The notes beneath the pieces were generated by a model. It searched no databases. It saw only the letters and a list, made by a program, of their open reading frames with translations, and was not told the DNA's origin. From an uncultured Ruminococcus sp. (GTDB lineage Bacteria; Bacillota; Clostridia; Lachnospirales; Lachnospiraceae): DNA of 64,000 bases. Within the stretch, counting starts at the first letter, position 1. Every line of letters begins with the position of its first letter. The stretch covers positions 124,001 through 188,000 of the forward strand of contig FMEL01000006.1 in assembly GCA_900066355.1 (NCBI GenBank), written 5' to 3'. Below, piece by piece: positions 25,280-34,457 of the stretch. Position numbers and translations under genes: made by a program.

Positions 25280-25312
25280 TATAAAGTAAAGATTCATACA
25301 GGAGGAAATACA

Positions 25313-27004
25313 ATGCAGCTTACAGGTGCAGAGATTATCATTGAATGCCTGAAAGAACAGAAAGTAGATACTGTTTTTGGCTATCCGGGAGGTGCGATCC
25401 TCAATGTCTATGATGCTCTCTATAAACACAGTAATGAGATCCATCATGTTCTGACATCTCATGAACAGGGTGCTTCTCATGCCGCAGATGGTTATGCCCG
25501 TGCTACAGGAAAAGTCGGAGTATGTCTGGCAACCTCCGGCCCTGGGGCCACAAATCTGGTTACAGGTATTGCGACCGCATACATGGATTCTGTTCCGGTG
25601 GTGGCAATCACCGCGAACGTAGGAAAACCACTCCTTGGAAGAGATTCCTTCCAGGAGGTTGATATTGCCGGTATCGTAATGCCGATCACAAAACACAGCT
25701 TTATCGTAAAAGACATTTCCATGCTGGCAGATACACTTCGCAAGGCATTTTATATTGCAAAGAGCGGACGCCCGGGCCCGGTACTGGTAGATGTAACGAA
25801 AGATGTGACAGCGGCCATTTATGAATATTCCGTTCGCCGTCCGGCTACGATCAACCGTGAGACCGAGACAATCCGTAAGGAAGATCTGGAGACTGCCGCA
25901 CAGATGATTGAGGAAGCACAGAAACCGTATATCTTTGTCGGAGGTGGTTCTGTTATTTCCGGAGCATCCAAAGAAATCAGTGAACTGGCGCACAAGATTC
26001 AGGCACCGGTTTGTGACAGTCTGATGGGTAAGGGAGCGTTTTCAGGAGAAGATCCTCTGTACACCGGTATGCTCGGTATGCATGGAACAAAGACTTCCGA
26101 CCTTGGTGTGACACAGTGCGACCTTCTGATCGTACTCGGTGCACGTTTCAGTGACCGTGTAACAGGTAATGCGAAGACTTTTGCAAAACAGGCAAAAATC
26201 CTTCAGATTGATGTCGACGCGGCAGAAATCAATAAGAATGTTGTGGTAGATGCGTCTGTGATCGGGGATGTAAGAGAAGTTCTTCGCAGACTTCTGGAAA
26301 TGATTCCGGAAGAAGAGCATCCGGAGTGGATCGAACATATTCAGGAGATGAAAGCAAAGTATCCACTGACTTATGATCATTCACAGCTTACCGGACCATA
26401 CATTATAGAGAAGCTTTATGAAATCACCAATGGCGATGCAATTATTTCAACAGATGTCGGTCAGCATCAGATGTGGGCTGCGCAGTACTTCAAATACAAA
26501 GAACCGCGTACATTCCTGACTTCCGGTGGTCTCGGAACGATGGGTTACGGACTTGGAGCTGCAATCGGTGCAAAGATGGGCAGACCGGACAAAACAGTGG
26601 TCAACATTGCAGGAGACGGCTGTTTTCGAATGAATATGAATGAGATCGCAACCGCTGTACGATGTCATAAACAACTGTTGCAGATTGTTATGAATAATCA
26701 TGTACTTGGTATGGTTCGTCAGTGGCAGACCTTATTCTATGACCACAGATATTCACATACCGTTCTTGATGACGCAGTGGATTTTGTGAAAATATCTGAG
26801 GGTATGGGTGCGAAGGCAATCCGTGTTACGAAGATGGAAGAAGTAGAACCGGCGATCCGCGAGGCGCTGGCTACGGAAGGACCTGTGGTACTGGACTGCT
26901 GGATCGATCAGGATCTCAGCGTGTTCCCGATGGTGCCGGCAGGTGCAAGTCTTAATGAAGTATTTGACGAGGAGGATATGAAGAACAATGAGCAGAGTGT
27001 ATAA
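25313..27004 (+). CDS. ilvB: Acetolactate synthase, large (catalytic) subunit
   Basis: A 563-residue thiamine diphosphate enzyme. It shows 'IIECLKEQKVDTVFGYPGG' (near 9-27), catalytic Glu in 'LTSHEQGASHAADGYARATG', FAD-region motifs in the middle, and the ThDP motif GDG...NN in 'IAGDGCFRMNMNEIATAV' onward. It condenses pyruvate with pyruvate or 2-ketobutyrate. No small regulatory subunit (ilvN/H) lies next to it; serC overlaps its last 17 bases instead. So the feedback subunit is either elsewhere or missing. Confidence 0.95.
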   Translation: MQLTGAEIIIECLKEQKVDTVFGYPGGAILNVYDALYKHSNEIHHVLTSHEQGASHAADGYARATGKVGVCLATSGPGATNLVTGIATAYMDSVPVVAITANVGKPLLGRDSFQEVDIAGIVMPITKHSFIVKDISMLADTLRKAFYIAKSGRPGPVLVDVTKDVTAAIYEYSVRRPATINRETETIRKEDLETAAQMIEEAQKPYIFVGGGSVISGASKEISELAHKIQAPVCDSLMGKGAFSGEDPLYTGMLGMHGTKTSDLGVTQCDLLIVLGARFSDRVTGNAKTFAKQAKILQIDVDAAEINKNVVVDASVIGDVREVLRRLLEMIPEEEHPEWIEHIQEMKAKYPLTYDHSQLTGPYIIEKLYEITNGDAIISTDVGQHQMWAAQYFKYKEPRTFLTSGGLGTMGYGLGAAIGAKMGRPDKTVVNIAGDGCFRMNMNEIATAVRCHKQLLQIVMNNHVLGMVRQWQTLFYDHRYSHTVLDDAVDFVKISEGMGAKAIRVTKMEEVEPAIREALATEGPVVLDCWIDQDLSVFPMVPAGASLNEVFDEEDMKNNEQSV

Positions 27005-28070
27005 TTTTTCTGCAGGACCGGCCGTACTGCCGGAACCTGTGCTGAAAGAAGTTGCAGCAGAAATGATGGATTACCAGGGAAGCGGCATGTCCGTTATGGA
27101 AATGAGTCACAGAAGCCCTGAGTTCCAGAAAATCATTGATGATGCAGAGCAGGACTTAAGAGATCTGATGAACATCCCGGATAACTATAAGGTATTATTC
27201 CTTCAGGGCGGCGCTTCACAGCAGTTTGCCATGATCCCGATGAACCTGATGAAAAACGGAGTTGCGGATTATATTGTTACCGGACAGTGGGCAAAGAAAG
27301 CATATCAGGAAGCACAGAAATACGGAAAAGTAAACAAGATCGCATCTTCCGAGGACAAAACGTTCTCCTACATTCCGGATTGCAGTGATCTTCCGGTTAG
27401 CCCGGATGCAGATTATGTATATATTTGCGAAAATAATACAATTTACGGAACAAAGTTTAAAACACTTCCGAATACAAAAGGCAAAACCCTTGTTGCAGAT
27501 GTTTCCTCCTGTTTCTTATCTGAGCCTGTAGATGTAAGTAAATACGGCATCATCTACGGTGGTGTTCAGAAAAATATCGGACCTGCAGGTATGGTTATCG
27601 CAATCATCCGTGAAGACCTCATCACTGAGGATGTTCTTCCGGGAACACCAACCATGCTTACATACAAAACACATGCAGATGCAGGTTCTCTTTACAATAC
27701 CCCGAATGCTTACTGCATCTATGTGTGCGGAAAAGTTTTCAAATGGCTGAAAGCTATGGGTGGACTGGAAGAAATGCAGAAGAGAAATATCGAAAAAGCA
27801 AAGATCCTCTATGATTATCTGGATCAGAGCAAACTTTTCAAAGGTACAGTAGAACCGGCTTCACGTTCTCTGATGAATGTTCCTTTTGTTACAGGTGACA
27901 AAGACATGGATGCTAAATTTGTAAAAGAAGCAAAAGCAGCAGGTCTTGTAAACCTCAAAGGACACAGAACAGTAGGCGGTATGCGTGCAAGTATCTACAA
28001 TGCAATGCCAAAAGAAGGCGTAGAAGCTCTCGTTGCATTCATGAAAAAATTCGAGGAGGAAAATGCATAA
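26988..28070 (+). CDS. serC: Phosphoserine aminotransferase
   Basis: A 360-residue class V aminotransferase. N-terminal 'YNFSAGPAVLPEPVL', 'LFLQGGASQQFAMIPMNL' near residues 70-87, the PLP lysine in 'YGGVQKNIGPAGM' (near 190-202), and C-terminal 'GHRTVGGMRASIYNAMP' are diagnostic of SerC. It makes 3-phosphoserine from 3-phosphohydroxypyruvate and glutamate. GAGGAGG sits about 12 bases before the start inside ilvB. The gene overlaps ilvB and shares a TAATG junction with serA, so the enzymes are made together. Confidence 0.97.
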   Translation: MSRVYNFSAGPAVLPEPVLKEVAAEMMDYQGSGMSVMEMSHRSPEFQKIIDDAEQDLRDLMNIPDNYKVLFLQGGASQQFAMIPMNLMKNGVADYIVTGQWAKKAYQEAQKYGKVNKIASSEDKTFSYIPDCSDLPVSPDADYVYICENNTIYGTKFKTLPNTKGKTLVADVSSCFLSEPVDVSKYGIIYGGVQKNIGPAGMVIAIIREDLITEDVLPGTPTMLTYKTHADAGSLYNTPNAYCIYVCGKVFKWLKAMGGLEEMQKRNIEKAKILYDYLDQSKLFKGTVEPASRSLMNVPFVTGDKDMDAKFVKEAKAAGLVNLKGHRTVGGMRASIYNAMPKEGVEALVAFMKKFEEENA

Positions 28071-29233
28071 TGTTCCAGTATAAATGCCTCAATCCAATTT
28101 CCCAGACAGGTCTCGGCCTGTTTGGTGAAGAATACAAACAGACAGAAGACATGAACAATGCCGATGCAGTTCTGGTAAGAAGTGCAAAAATGCATGACAT
28201 GGAACTCCCGGAGAATGTCAAAGTTATCGCACGTGCAGGTGCAGGTGTCAACAACATTCCGGTTGACGCGTGTGCAGAAAAAGGTATTGTTGTATTTAAT
28301 ACACCGGGAGCAAATGCAAATGGTGTCAAAGAGCTTGTCCTTGCAGGTATGCTTCTTGCTTCCCGTGATATTGTCGGTGGTATTGAATGGGTAGCACATG
28401 AAGAAGACAAAGAACACATCGATAAACTGGCAGAAAAACAGAAAAAACAGTTTGCAGGATGTGAGATCAGCGGTAAAAAGCTTGGTATTATTGGTCTCGG
28501 TGCAATCGGAGCTATGGTTGCAAACTCTGCAACACATCTCGGAATGGAAGTTTACGGATACGATCCGTTCATCTCCATTGATGCGGCATGGAACCTTTCC
28601 AGAACTATCAAACACAGCAAATCTCTGGATGAGATCTACAGCCAGTGCGATTACATCACCATCCATGTACCACTTACTGATAATACTCGCAAGATGATAG
28701 ACAGAGAGGCTTTCACAAAGATGAAAGACGGTGTTGTACTTTTGAACTTTGCGAGAGATCTTCTTGTAGATGAAGAAGCACTGATCGAAGCACTTGACAG
28801 CGGAAAGGTTAAGAAATATGTAACAGACTTTGCAAACCCGCTGGTTGCAGGAAGACCGGGAATCCTTGTAACACCACATCTTGGTGCATCTACAGAGGAA
28901 TCTGAAGAAAACTGTGCAGTAATGGCAGTTAAAGAAGTAAGAGATTTCCTTGAAAACGGAAATATTAAAAACTCTGTAAACTTCCCGAACTGCGATATGG
29001 GAACCTGTGTGGCAGTCGGACGTGTCACCATCGCTCACAAGAATATCCCGAATATGATCAGCCAGTTCACAAAGATTCTCGGAAGCGAAGGCCTGAACAT
29101 TGCTGATATGACCAACAAGAGCCGCGGAAGCTATGCATATACCATTATTGATCTGGAAAGCGCAGCATCTAAAGAGGCACTGGATGAACTGAGAGCAATC
29201 GAAGGTGTATCCAAAGTACGTGTAATCAAATAA
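28070..29233 (+). CDS. serA: D-3-phosphoglycerate dehydrogenase with ACT domain
   Basis: A 387-residue D-2-hydroxyacid dehydrogenase. It has the Rossmann motif 'GLGAIGAMVANSATHLGMEV' (near 142-161), 'INFARD'-type catalytic Arg, and His in 'TPHLGASTEESEENC'. A C-terminal ACT domain follows (about 320-387, 'MISQFTKILGSEGLNIADM'), the usual serine feedback site. It makes 3-phosphohydroxypyruvate from 3-phosphoglycerate. Together with serC it completes two of three serine synthesis steps; serB is not in view. A strong terminator follows at 29257. Confidence 0.97.
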   Translation: MFQYKCLNPISQTGLGLFGEEYKQTEDMNNADAVLVRSAKMHDMELPENVKVIARAGAGVNNIPVDACAEKGIVVFNTPGANANGVKELVLAGMLLASRDIVGGIEWVAHEEDKEHIDKLAEKQKKQFAGCEISGKKLGIIGLGAIGAMVANSATHLGMEVYGYDPFISIDAAWNLSRTIKHSKSLDEIYSQCDYITIHVPLTDNTRKMIDREAFTKMKDGVVLLNFARDLLVDEEALIEALDSGKVKKYVTDFANPLVAGRPGILVTPHLGASTEESEENCAVMAVKEVRDFLENGNIKNSVNFPNCDMGTCVAVGRVTIAHKNIPNMISQFTKILGSEGLNIADMTNKSRGSYAYTIIDLESAASKEALDELRAIEGVSKVRVIK

Positions 29234-29256
29234 TAAAGCGGATTAACCCGCAGATA

Positions 29257-29300
29257 TAAAAAGCCCGGAAGATTCATTCAGAATCGTCCGGGCTTTTTGT
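29257..29300. terminator. Bidirectional terminator between serA and the fructokinase gene
   Basis: AAAAGCCCGGA and TCCGGGCTTTT with inner GATTC/GAATC pairing, flanked by A-run and T-run; serves both convergent genes. Confidence 0.9.
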
Positions 29301-29315
29301 CTGGAAATGTAAATA

Positions 29316-30287
29316 TCATTGACGGCTTGCAATAAAGCTTTCGACTTCTTCGCGTGTCGGCATGACTCTCAGAGCACCTTTGCGTGTGGTGATCAGAGAA
29401 GCGGCAGCGTTTGCGAAAGTAAGCAGCTCTTTTAAGTTTTCTTCGGTCAGATCATCAAGGCCGTGGTCAAGTACATAATTTAAAGTGCTTGCGCAGAAGG
29501 TATCGCCTGCACCGGTCGTTTCAATCGTGTTTTCCTGAAGAAACGGAGCAACTTCTACGCGCATGTTTTTGTAATAAGCGCGACTTCCGTCTTTTCCCAT
29601 GGTGACGAGAATAAGCGGAATGTGGTATTTCTCCTGAATCATAGCAGCACCCTTATCATAGTCTGTGGTTCCGCACATAAATTCCACTTCGTTATCGGAA
29701 ATTTTTAAGACGTCGCATTTGGACATGCCATATTCAATCTCTGCTTTTGCATCATCCAGAGATTTCCAGAGTGGCGGACGCAGGTTTGGGTCAAATGTGA
29801 TGATACATCCGGCGTCTTTTGCAAGCTCGATTGCATGACGCGTAGCCTCGCGAACACCCTCATGTGTAGAAGAAAGTGTACCGAAATGGAAAATACGGGA
29901 AGACTCGATTAGATCTCTCTGTACTTCCTCTTTTGTAAGCATCATATCGGCACCCGGATCACGGTAGAAAGAAAAGTCGCGGTCACCGTCCGGATATGTA
30001 TGAACGAAAGCGAGCGTTGTGTGGTAGTTTTCGTCAAGAATCAGATTACGCGTATCGATACCGACTTCCTCAACCGCCGATTTTAACTGATTACCAAACA
30101 TATCTTTACCGACTTTGCCGATGAAAGCTGTTTTTTTACCAAGACGCTCCAGCATGGCAAGTACGTTGCACGGTGCACCGCCCGGGTTTGCTTCCATCAG
30201 GGGATTTCCCTGCGTACTGTTTCCGTTTTCTGTAAAGTCAATCAGCAGCTCACCGAGAGCTGTCACATCAAACTGTTTTTTTTCCAT
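29316..30287 (-). CDS. PfkB-family carbohydrate kinase, probable fructokinase
   Basis: A 323-residue ribokinase-fold kinase. The first PfkB signature appears in 'NPGGAPCNVLAMLERLGKKT' (near residues 34-53) and the second, with catalytic Asp, in 'ETTGAGDTFCAS' (near 252-263). The N-terminal 'VTALGELLIDF' and 'EANPGGAPCN' agree with bacterial ScrK-type fructokinases, though ribokinase- or tagatose-type specificity is not excluded. RBS AAGGAGG is six to ten bases upstream on the minus strand and a TTGACA promoter lies at 30351-30379. It stands alone; no sucrose hydrolase or PTS is next to it. Confidence 0.85.
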   Translation of the reverse strand: MEKKQFDVTALGELLIDFTENGNSTQGNPLMEANPGGAPCNVLAMLERLGKKTAFIGKVGKDMFGNQLKSAVEEVGIDTRNLILDENYHTTLAFVHTYPDGDRDFSFYRDPGADMMLTKEEVQRDLIESSRIFHFGTLSSTHEGVREATRHAIELAKDAGCIITFDPNLRPPLWKSLDDAKAEIEYGMSKCDVLKISDNEVEFMCGTTDYDKGAAMIQEKYHIPLILVTMGKDGSRAYYKNMRVEVAPFLQENTIETTGAGDTFCASTLNYVLDHGLDDLTEENLKELLTFANAAASLITTRKGALRVMPTREEVESFIASRQ

Positions 30288-30350
30288 AGGATAGAAACCT
30301 CCTTAAGTAACTGTAGTGTTTTCTTTTTTTGAAAGAAAGATGCTATCATC

Positions 30351-30379
30351 AATTTATCGTAGAGAGGTCGTTTTGTCAA
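30351..30379 (-). promoter_or_regulatory. Promoter of the fructokinase gene
   Basis: Minus strand: TTGACA (30379-30374), 17-base spacer, TAAATT (30356-30351). Confidence 0.65.
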
Positions 30380-30487
30380 ACTAATTTCGTTCTTTTCTTT
30401 ATTTTTAATGAAAAAAATGTTAAACTGAAACAAAGGACTACAATTCAGGAGAAAGATCCTGATGAAATAGAGACAGGAGGGGGATTT

Positions 30488-32776
30488 ATGGACAGTAAAG
30501 TATATAAATATATGGATTGGCCGGAGATTGAAGCAGTCGTTTACGGAGAGGAAGCAACACCGCGGGATCTGATGGCACCGAGAATAACAGCCGATGGAGT
30601 ATTGGTACAGGGATTCTTTCCGAATGCAGACAGTGTGGAAGTACTTGTAGACAAAAAAACTTATAAAATGGAACAGCAGGATGAAGCAGGGTATTTTGCA
30701 GCAATGCTTCCGATGCGTAAGGTTCCGTCTTATCAGTACCGCATTACGAAAGGTAAAGAAGTCTGTACGGTGAATGATCCATATGCATTTCCTGTACAGA
30801 TTACCGAGGACGAAGAAAAGGCTTTCTGTGCCGGTGTGTATTACCATGCATATGAAAAACTGGGAGCGCATCCGAAAGAGATAGACGGAGTGACCGGAAC
30901 CAGCTTTGCTGTATGGGCGCCGAATGCACTCCGTGTCAGTGTTGTCGGAGACTTTAATAACTGGGATGGCAGGTGCCATATGATGCACCGCATGCCGATG
31001 TCAGGAATCTATGAGCTGTTTATTCCGGGAGTTGGGGATGGTGCAGTTTACAAATACGAAATGAAACTGAAAGGTGGTGCGATTCAACTGAAATCTGATC
31101 CGTATGCAGCATGTACGGAACTCCCGCCGGCATCTGCATCTGTTGTCAAAGACCTGCGTAATTATGCGTGGGATGATGCTGTGTGGATGGATGCACGTGA
31201 GAAATATAAAGACCGTCATCAGCCGGTATCTATTTATGAGACAAGTCTGACTGTCTGGAAAAATGCGCAGGAACTGGTCGATTATGTAAAAGAATTGAAA
31301 TATACCCATGTGGAACTTCATCCGGTGATGGAATATCTGGATGAGGATGCCGGAGAGTACAGCACTTTTGCTTACTATGCACCGGATCGCCGATTCGGAA
31401 TGCCGGAAGATTTCCAACAGCTGGTCAATGCACTTCACAAAGAGAATATCGGAGTGATCCTGGACTGGACACCGTCTCATTTTCCACGTCAGGAGGGTGG
31501 ACTGGAACTGTTTGATGGAACACCTCTGTATGAAAACCCGGATCCGTCCATGGCAATTCATCCGATGTGGGGAACACTGTTATTCAATTTTGAAAGCCCG
31601 ATGGTGAAGGATTTCCTTCTTGCAAATGCATTTTACTGGCTGGAATTTTATCATGCAGATGGTCTGAGACTGGATGACGTGGATTCTATGCTATATCTTG
31701 ATTTCGGCAGAGAATACGGACAGTGGAGACCGAATATCTACGGAACAAATGAAAATCTTGAAGCAGTAGAATTTCTGAAACATCTGAATTCCATACTGCA
31801 GAAAAAACTGCCGGGAACGATGACAATCGCACAGGAGGACGGTCTCTGGTCGGAACTGACAGGAAGTGTCGAGGATGATAATATTGGTTTTTCTTATAAA
31901 TGGAACAACAACTGGGCAGGAGATTTCTTGAATTATCTGTCCAAAGATCCGATTGAGCGCCAGTATGTCCATGACCAGCTGACATTGTCTATGCTGTACA
32001 CGTACTGTGAGCACTTTGTGCTTCCGCTTGGAAGCCGCCAGACCGGTGATCAGGAAAGCTTCATGGAGAAACTTCCGGGGGATGATGCGCAAAAGATGAG
32101 TCAGATCCGTGCGGCATATTCTTATATGATGCTTCATCCGGGATGCAAGATGATGGCACCGGATAAAGAGACACCGGAAGAACTTCAGAAATTTATTCAT
32201 GATCTGAATGGACTGTACGTTTCACAGCCGGCAATGTATCAGATGGATGATGATTATGAAGGATTTGAATGGATCCAGCTTATGAAATATGAAGAAAATG
32301 TCCTGACATTCCTTCGTAAGACGGAAAACCCGGATGAAACACTTCTGGCAGTCTGCAACTTTGCGGCAGTTCCATATGAAAATTATCAGGTGGGAGTTCC
32401 TTTCTATGGAAAATATAAAGAAATCTTCAACAGTGACCGCAAAGAATATGGCGGACAGGGAATCGTTAATCTGCGTGCAAAGACCTGCAAGCAGGCAGAA
32501 TGCGATGAAAGAGAGTATTCCGTTACCTTTAAGATCCCGGCACTTGGTGTAGCTGTATTTTCCTGCACACCGGGAAAAAAACCAGAGAAGCTTGCAGTAG
32601 CTGCGAAGAAGCCGGAAACAGCAAAGAAGACAACCCGAAAAGCAGCCGTGAAGAAAGACAGCACAAAGAAAGTAGCTGCAAAGAAGGTTGCTGCGAAGAA
32701 AACATCGGCAAAAAAGACAACAACAGCCAAAAAAACAACAGCGAAAAAGAACATTAAAAAAGATATTGCAGTATAA
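30488..32776 (+). CDS. GlgB-like GH13 protein with degenerate active site and histone-like tail
   Basis: I start at ATG 30488, eight bases after AGGAGG (30475-30480); the protein has 762 residues. A CBM48 region ('FAVWAPNALRVSVVGDFNNW', near 135-154) and a GH13 barrel closely follow branching enzyme ('SIYETSLTVW', 'GVILDWTPSHFP', 'FDGTPLYEN'). The nucleophile Asp396 in DGLRLD is kept. The general-acid position reads AQED with Gln449 where GlgB has AEE, and the SHDE motif is replaced by GSRQ (515-518), so the third acid is lost. The last 60 residues are an Ala/Lys-rich tail like histone H1. It is probably a non-catalytic glycogen or DNA-binding relative; branching activity is doubtful. Confidence 0.85.
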   Translation: MDSKVYKYMDWPEIEAVVYGEEATPRDLMAPRITADGVLVQGFFPNADSVEVLVDKKTYKMEQQDEAGYFAAMLPMRKVPSYQYRITKGKEVCTVNDPYAFPVQITEDEEKAFCAGVYYHAYEKLGAHPKEIDGVTGTSFAVWAPNALRVSVVGDFNNWDGRCHMMHRMPMSGIYELFIPGVGDGAVYKYEMKLKGGAIQLKSDPYAACTELPPASASVVKDLRNYAWDDAVWMDAREKYKDRHQPVSIYETSLTVWKNAQELVDYVKELKYTHVELHPVMEYLDEDAGEYSTFAYYAPDRRFGMPEDFQQLVNALHKENIGVILDWTPSHFPRQEGGLELFDGTPLYENPDPSMAIHPMWGTLLFNFESPMVKDFLLANAFYWLEFYHADGLRLDDVDSMLYLDFGREYGQWRPNIYGTNENLEAVEFLKHLNSILQKKLPGTMTIAQEDGLWSELTGSVEDDNIGFSYKWNNNWAGDFLNYLSKDPIERQYVHDQLTLSMLYTYCEHFVLPLGSRQTGDQESFMEKLPGDDAQKMSQIRAAYSYMMLHPGCKMMAPDKETPEELQKFIHDLNGLYVSQPAMYQMDDDYEGFEWIQLMKYEENVLTFLRKTENPDETLLAVCNFAAVPYENYQVGVPFYGKYKEIFNSDRKEYGGQGIVNLRAKTCKQAECDEREYSVTFKIPALGVAVFSCTPGKKPEKLAVAAKKPETAKKTTRKAAVKKDSTKKVAAKKVAAKKTSAKKTTTAKKTTAKKNIKKDIAV

Positions 32777-32814
32777 TAAAACAGCCGTCAGTTTGGAACT
32801 GACGGCTGTTTTTG
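32777..32814 (+). terminator. Intrinsic terminator after the GlgB-like gene
   Basis: ACAGCCGTCAGTT and AACTGACGGCTGT form a 13-bp perfect stem with a TGG loop and a T-run. Confidence 0.93.
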
Positions 32815-32826
32815 GAAAAAAAATAA

Positions 32827-32899
32827 AGCTGAAAATGGGACTCGAACCCACGACCCCTTCATTACGAGTGAAGTGCTCTACCAACTGAGCTATTTCAGC
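32827..32899 (-). tRNA. tRNA-Thr (anticodon CGT)
   Basis: On the minus strand GCTGAAA (32899-32893) pairs with TTTCAGC (32834-32828). The D-arm is TAGCTCAGTTGGTAGAGC, and the anticodon stem CTTCA/TGAAG encloses loop CTCGTAA with anticodon CGT (reads ACG, Thr). The T-arm has GGTTCGAGTCC. CCA is not encoded. A promoter lies at 32921-32948. Confidence 0.95.
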
Positions 32900-32920
32900 T
32901 TGTGTTCAGACACAAAATAT

Positions 32921-32948
32921 ATTATACCGTATTTTAGCAAAATTGCAA
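32921..32948 (-). promoter_or_regulatory. Promoter of tRNA-Thr
   Basis: Minus strand: TTGCAA (32948-32943), 16-base spacer, TATAAT (32926-32921). Confidence 0.65.
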
Positions 32949-32986
32949 GAAAAAGTTTTTCAGTGGGCATGCATTTTTTTCAGTGC

Positions 32987-33014
32987 TTGCAATGAGTGAA
33001 AATTATGTTATGAT
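32987..33014 (+). promoter_or_regulatory. Promoter of the M20-pot operon
   Basis: TTGCAA (32987-32992), 16-base spacer, TATGAT (33009-33014), about 90 bases before the M20 start codon. Confidence 0.5.
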
Positions 33015-33104
33015 AGGAGAATATGAGCATACTATTTATATAACGTATTAACTCGTAAAAGCATTGCGGATGGACAAAATCACCCGCAAGGGGAGATGAG
33101 ATTC

Positions 33105-34418
33105 ATGATAGATGAAGCTGGGAAACGTATTCTTGAACGGATCGATGCGCACAGAGCGCAGATCATTGCATTTGCAGAGGATATCGCTGCACATCCGGAG
33201 CCGGGTTTTGAAGAAGTACGGACAGCCGGAAAGACAGCAGAGTTTCTGAAATCACTCGGTTACGAAGTGAAGGAGCATCTTGCCATTACCGGAGTAAAAG
33301 GCGAGATGAAACGAAAAGGCGGTCCGACTCTGACTGTGATAGGCGAACTGGATGCGATCGGATGCCATTCTCATCCGATGGCTGACAGACGGACGGGAGT
33401 TGCTCATGCCTGCGGACACCATGCACAGATGGCAGCGATGATCGGCTGTGCGATTGCAATGGCTGATCCGGAAATACAGGACGAGCTGGATGGCAATGTG
33501 AATTTTCTTGCGGTTCCGGCAGAAGAATATATTGATGCAGATAAGCGTACCCGCCTGAAAGAAAAAGGAATCGAATTTTGTTGTGGTAAGAGTGAGATGA
33601 TCCGAACAGGGGTATTTGATGATGCAGATATTGCACTTACGACACATGTGCATATGGTTCCGGTAAAAGAAGATTTTTACCTTGGAAATCCTCCATGCAA
33701 CGGCTATACGGCAGAGCAAGTGACAGTACGGGGAAAGGCAGCACATGGGGCGATTGATCCGTGGAATGGAGTAAATGCCTTAAGCATCACGACCAGTGCA
33801 ATCCAGATGATGGGGCTGATGAGAGAGACCTTCCGGGAGGAAGATCATGTGAGACTTCACAATGTGATCCGTAAGGCTGGCGATGTGATCAACAGTGTGC
33901 CGGATGAGGCAGTCATTGAGACGAAGGTACGTGCGGCATCATTGGAGCGGATCGAGCAGGTTATGGAGATGGTAAATCGTGCGTATGCCGGTTCAGCCTA
34001 TGCTTTTGGTGGGAAAATAGAAAGAGAAGTCCTTCAAGGCTATATGCCGATTCTTCCTCGTGAGGCAGATGAAGCACTGATTGAAGCGGCAAATGATCTG
34101 GGACTCGATTATCGCACAGTACAAAAAGGCGATTTCAATAATGCCTGTACCGATGTAGGGGATCTGAGTCACCTTCTTCCGATCGTTAATTTTACTTTTA
34201 AAGGATTTGAAGGTAAACTGCACGGGGCTGACTTTAAGATCACTGATCCGGAAAAAGCTTATATTTTGCCAGCGAAGCTTCTGGCACTGACTGCATATAA
34301 GCTCCTTCGAAATGGCGGAGAAAAGGCAAAAGAAATCCAAAACAGCTACACACCGTTTTTTGATAAAGACAGCTACATACAATATGTAAAGAAAATCACA
34401 GAGAAAAAGGCTGACTAA
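33105..34418 (+). CDS. M20-family amidohydrolase/peptidase
   Basis: I choose ATG 33105, nine bases after AGGGGAG; the ATG at 33096 directly abuts that site. The 437-residue protein has the M20D pattern with 'HPEPGFEE' (near 29-36), metal-site 'ACGHHAQMAAMIGCA' (near 101-115), 'AAHGAIDPWNGVNAL' in the dimerisation domain and a C-terminal metal-binding segment. Relatives hydrolyse N-acyl amino acids, p-aminobenzoyl-glutamate or N-acetyl diamines. Being first in an operon with a polyamine-type ABC transporter, it may process an imported amide, which is inference from position. Confidence 0.85.
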   Translation: MIDEAGKRILERIDAHRAQIIAFAEDIAAHPEPGFEEVRTAGKTAEFLKSLGYEVKEHLAITGVKGEMKRKGGPTLTVIGELDAIGCHSHPMADRRTGVAHACGHHAQMAAMIGCAIAMADPEIQDELDGNVNFLAVPAEEYIDADKRTRLKEKGIEFCCGKSEMIRTGVFDDADIALTTHVHMVPVKEDFYLGNPPCNGYTAEQVTVRGKAAHGAIDPWNGVNALSITTSAIQMMGLMRETFREEDHVRLHNVIRKAGDVINSVPDEAVIETKVRAASLERIEQVMEMVNRAYAGSAYAFGGKIEREVLQGYMPILPREADEALIEAANDLGLDYRTVQKGDFNNACTDVGDLSHLLPIVNFTFKGFEGKLHGADFKITDPEKAYILPAKLLALTAYKLLRNGGEKAKEIQNSYTPFFDKDSYIQYVKKITEKKAD

Positions 34419-34457
34419 TATAATAAAAAGAACAGCAGGAGGACAGACAGAAGAAAA

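Noticed and set aside
27995..29038. 347-codon open frame on the minus strand
   Set aside because: Antisense shadow of serC/serA, which are certain by motif.
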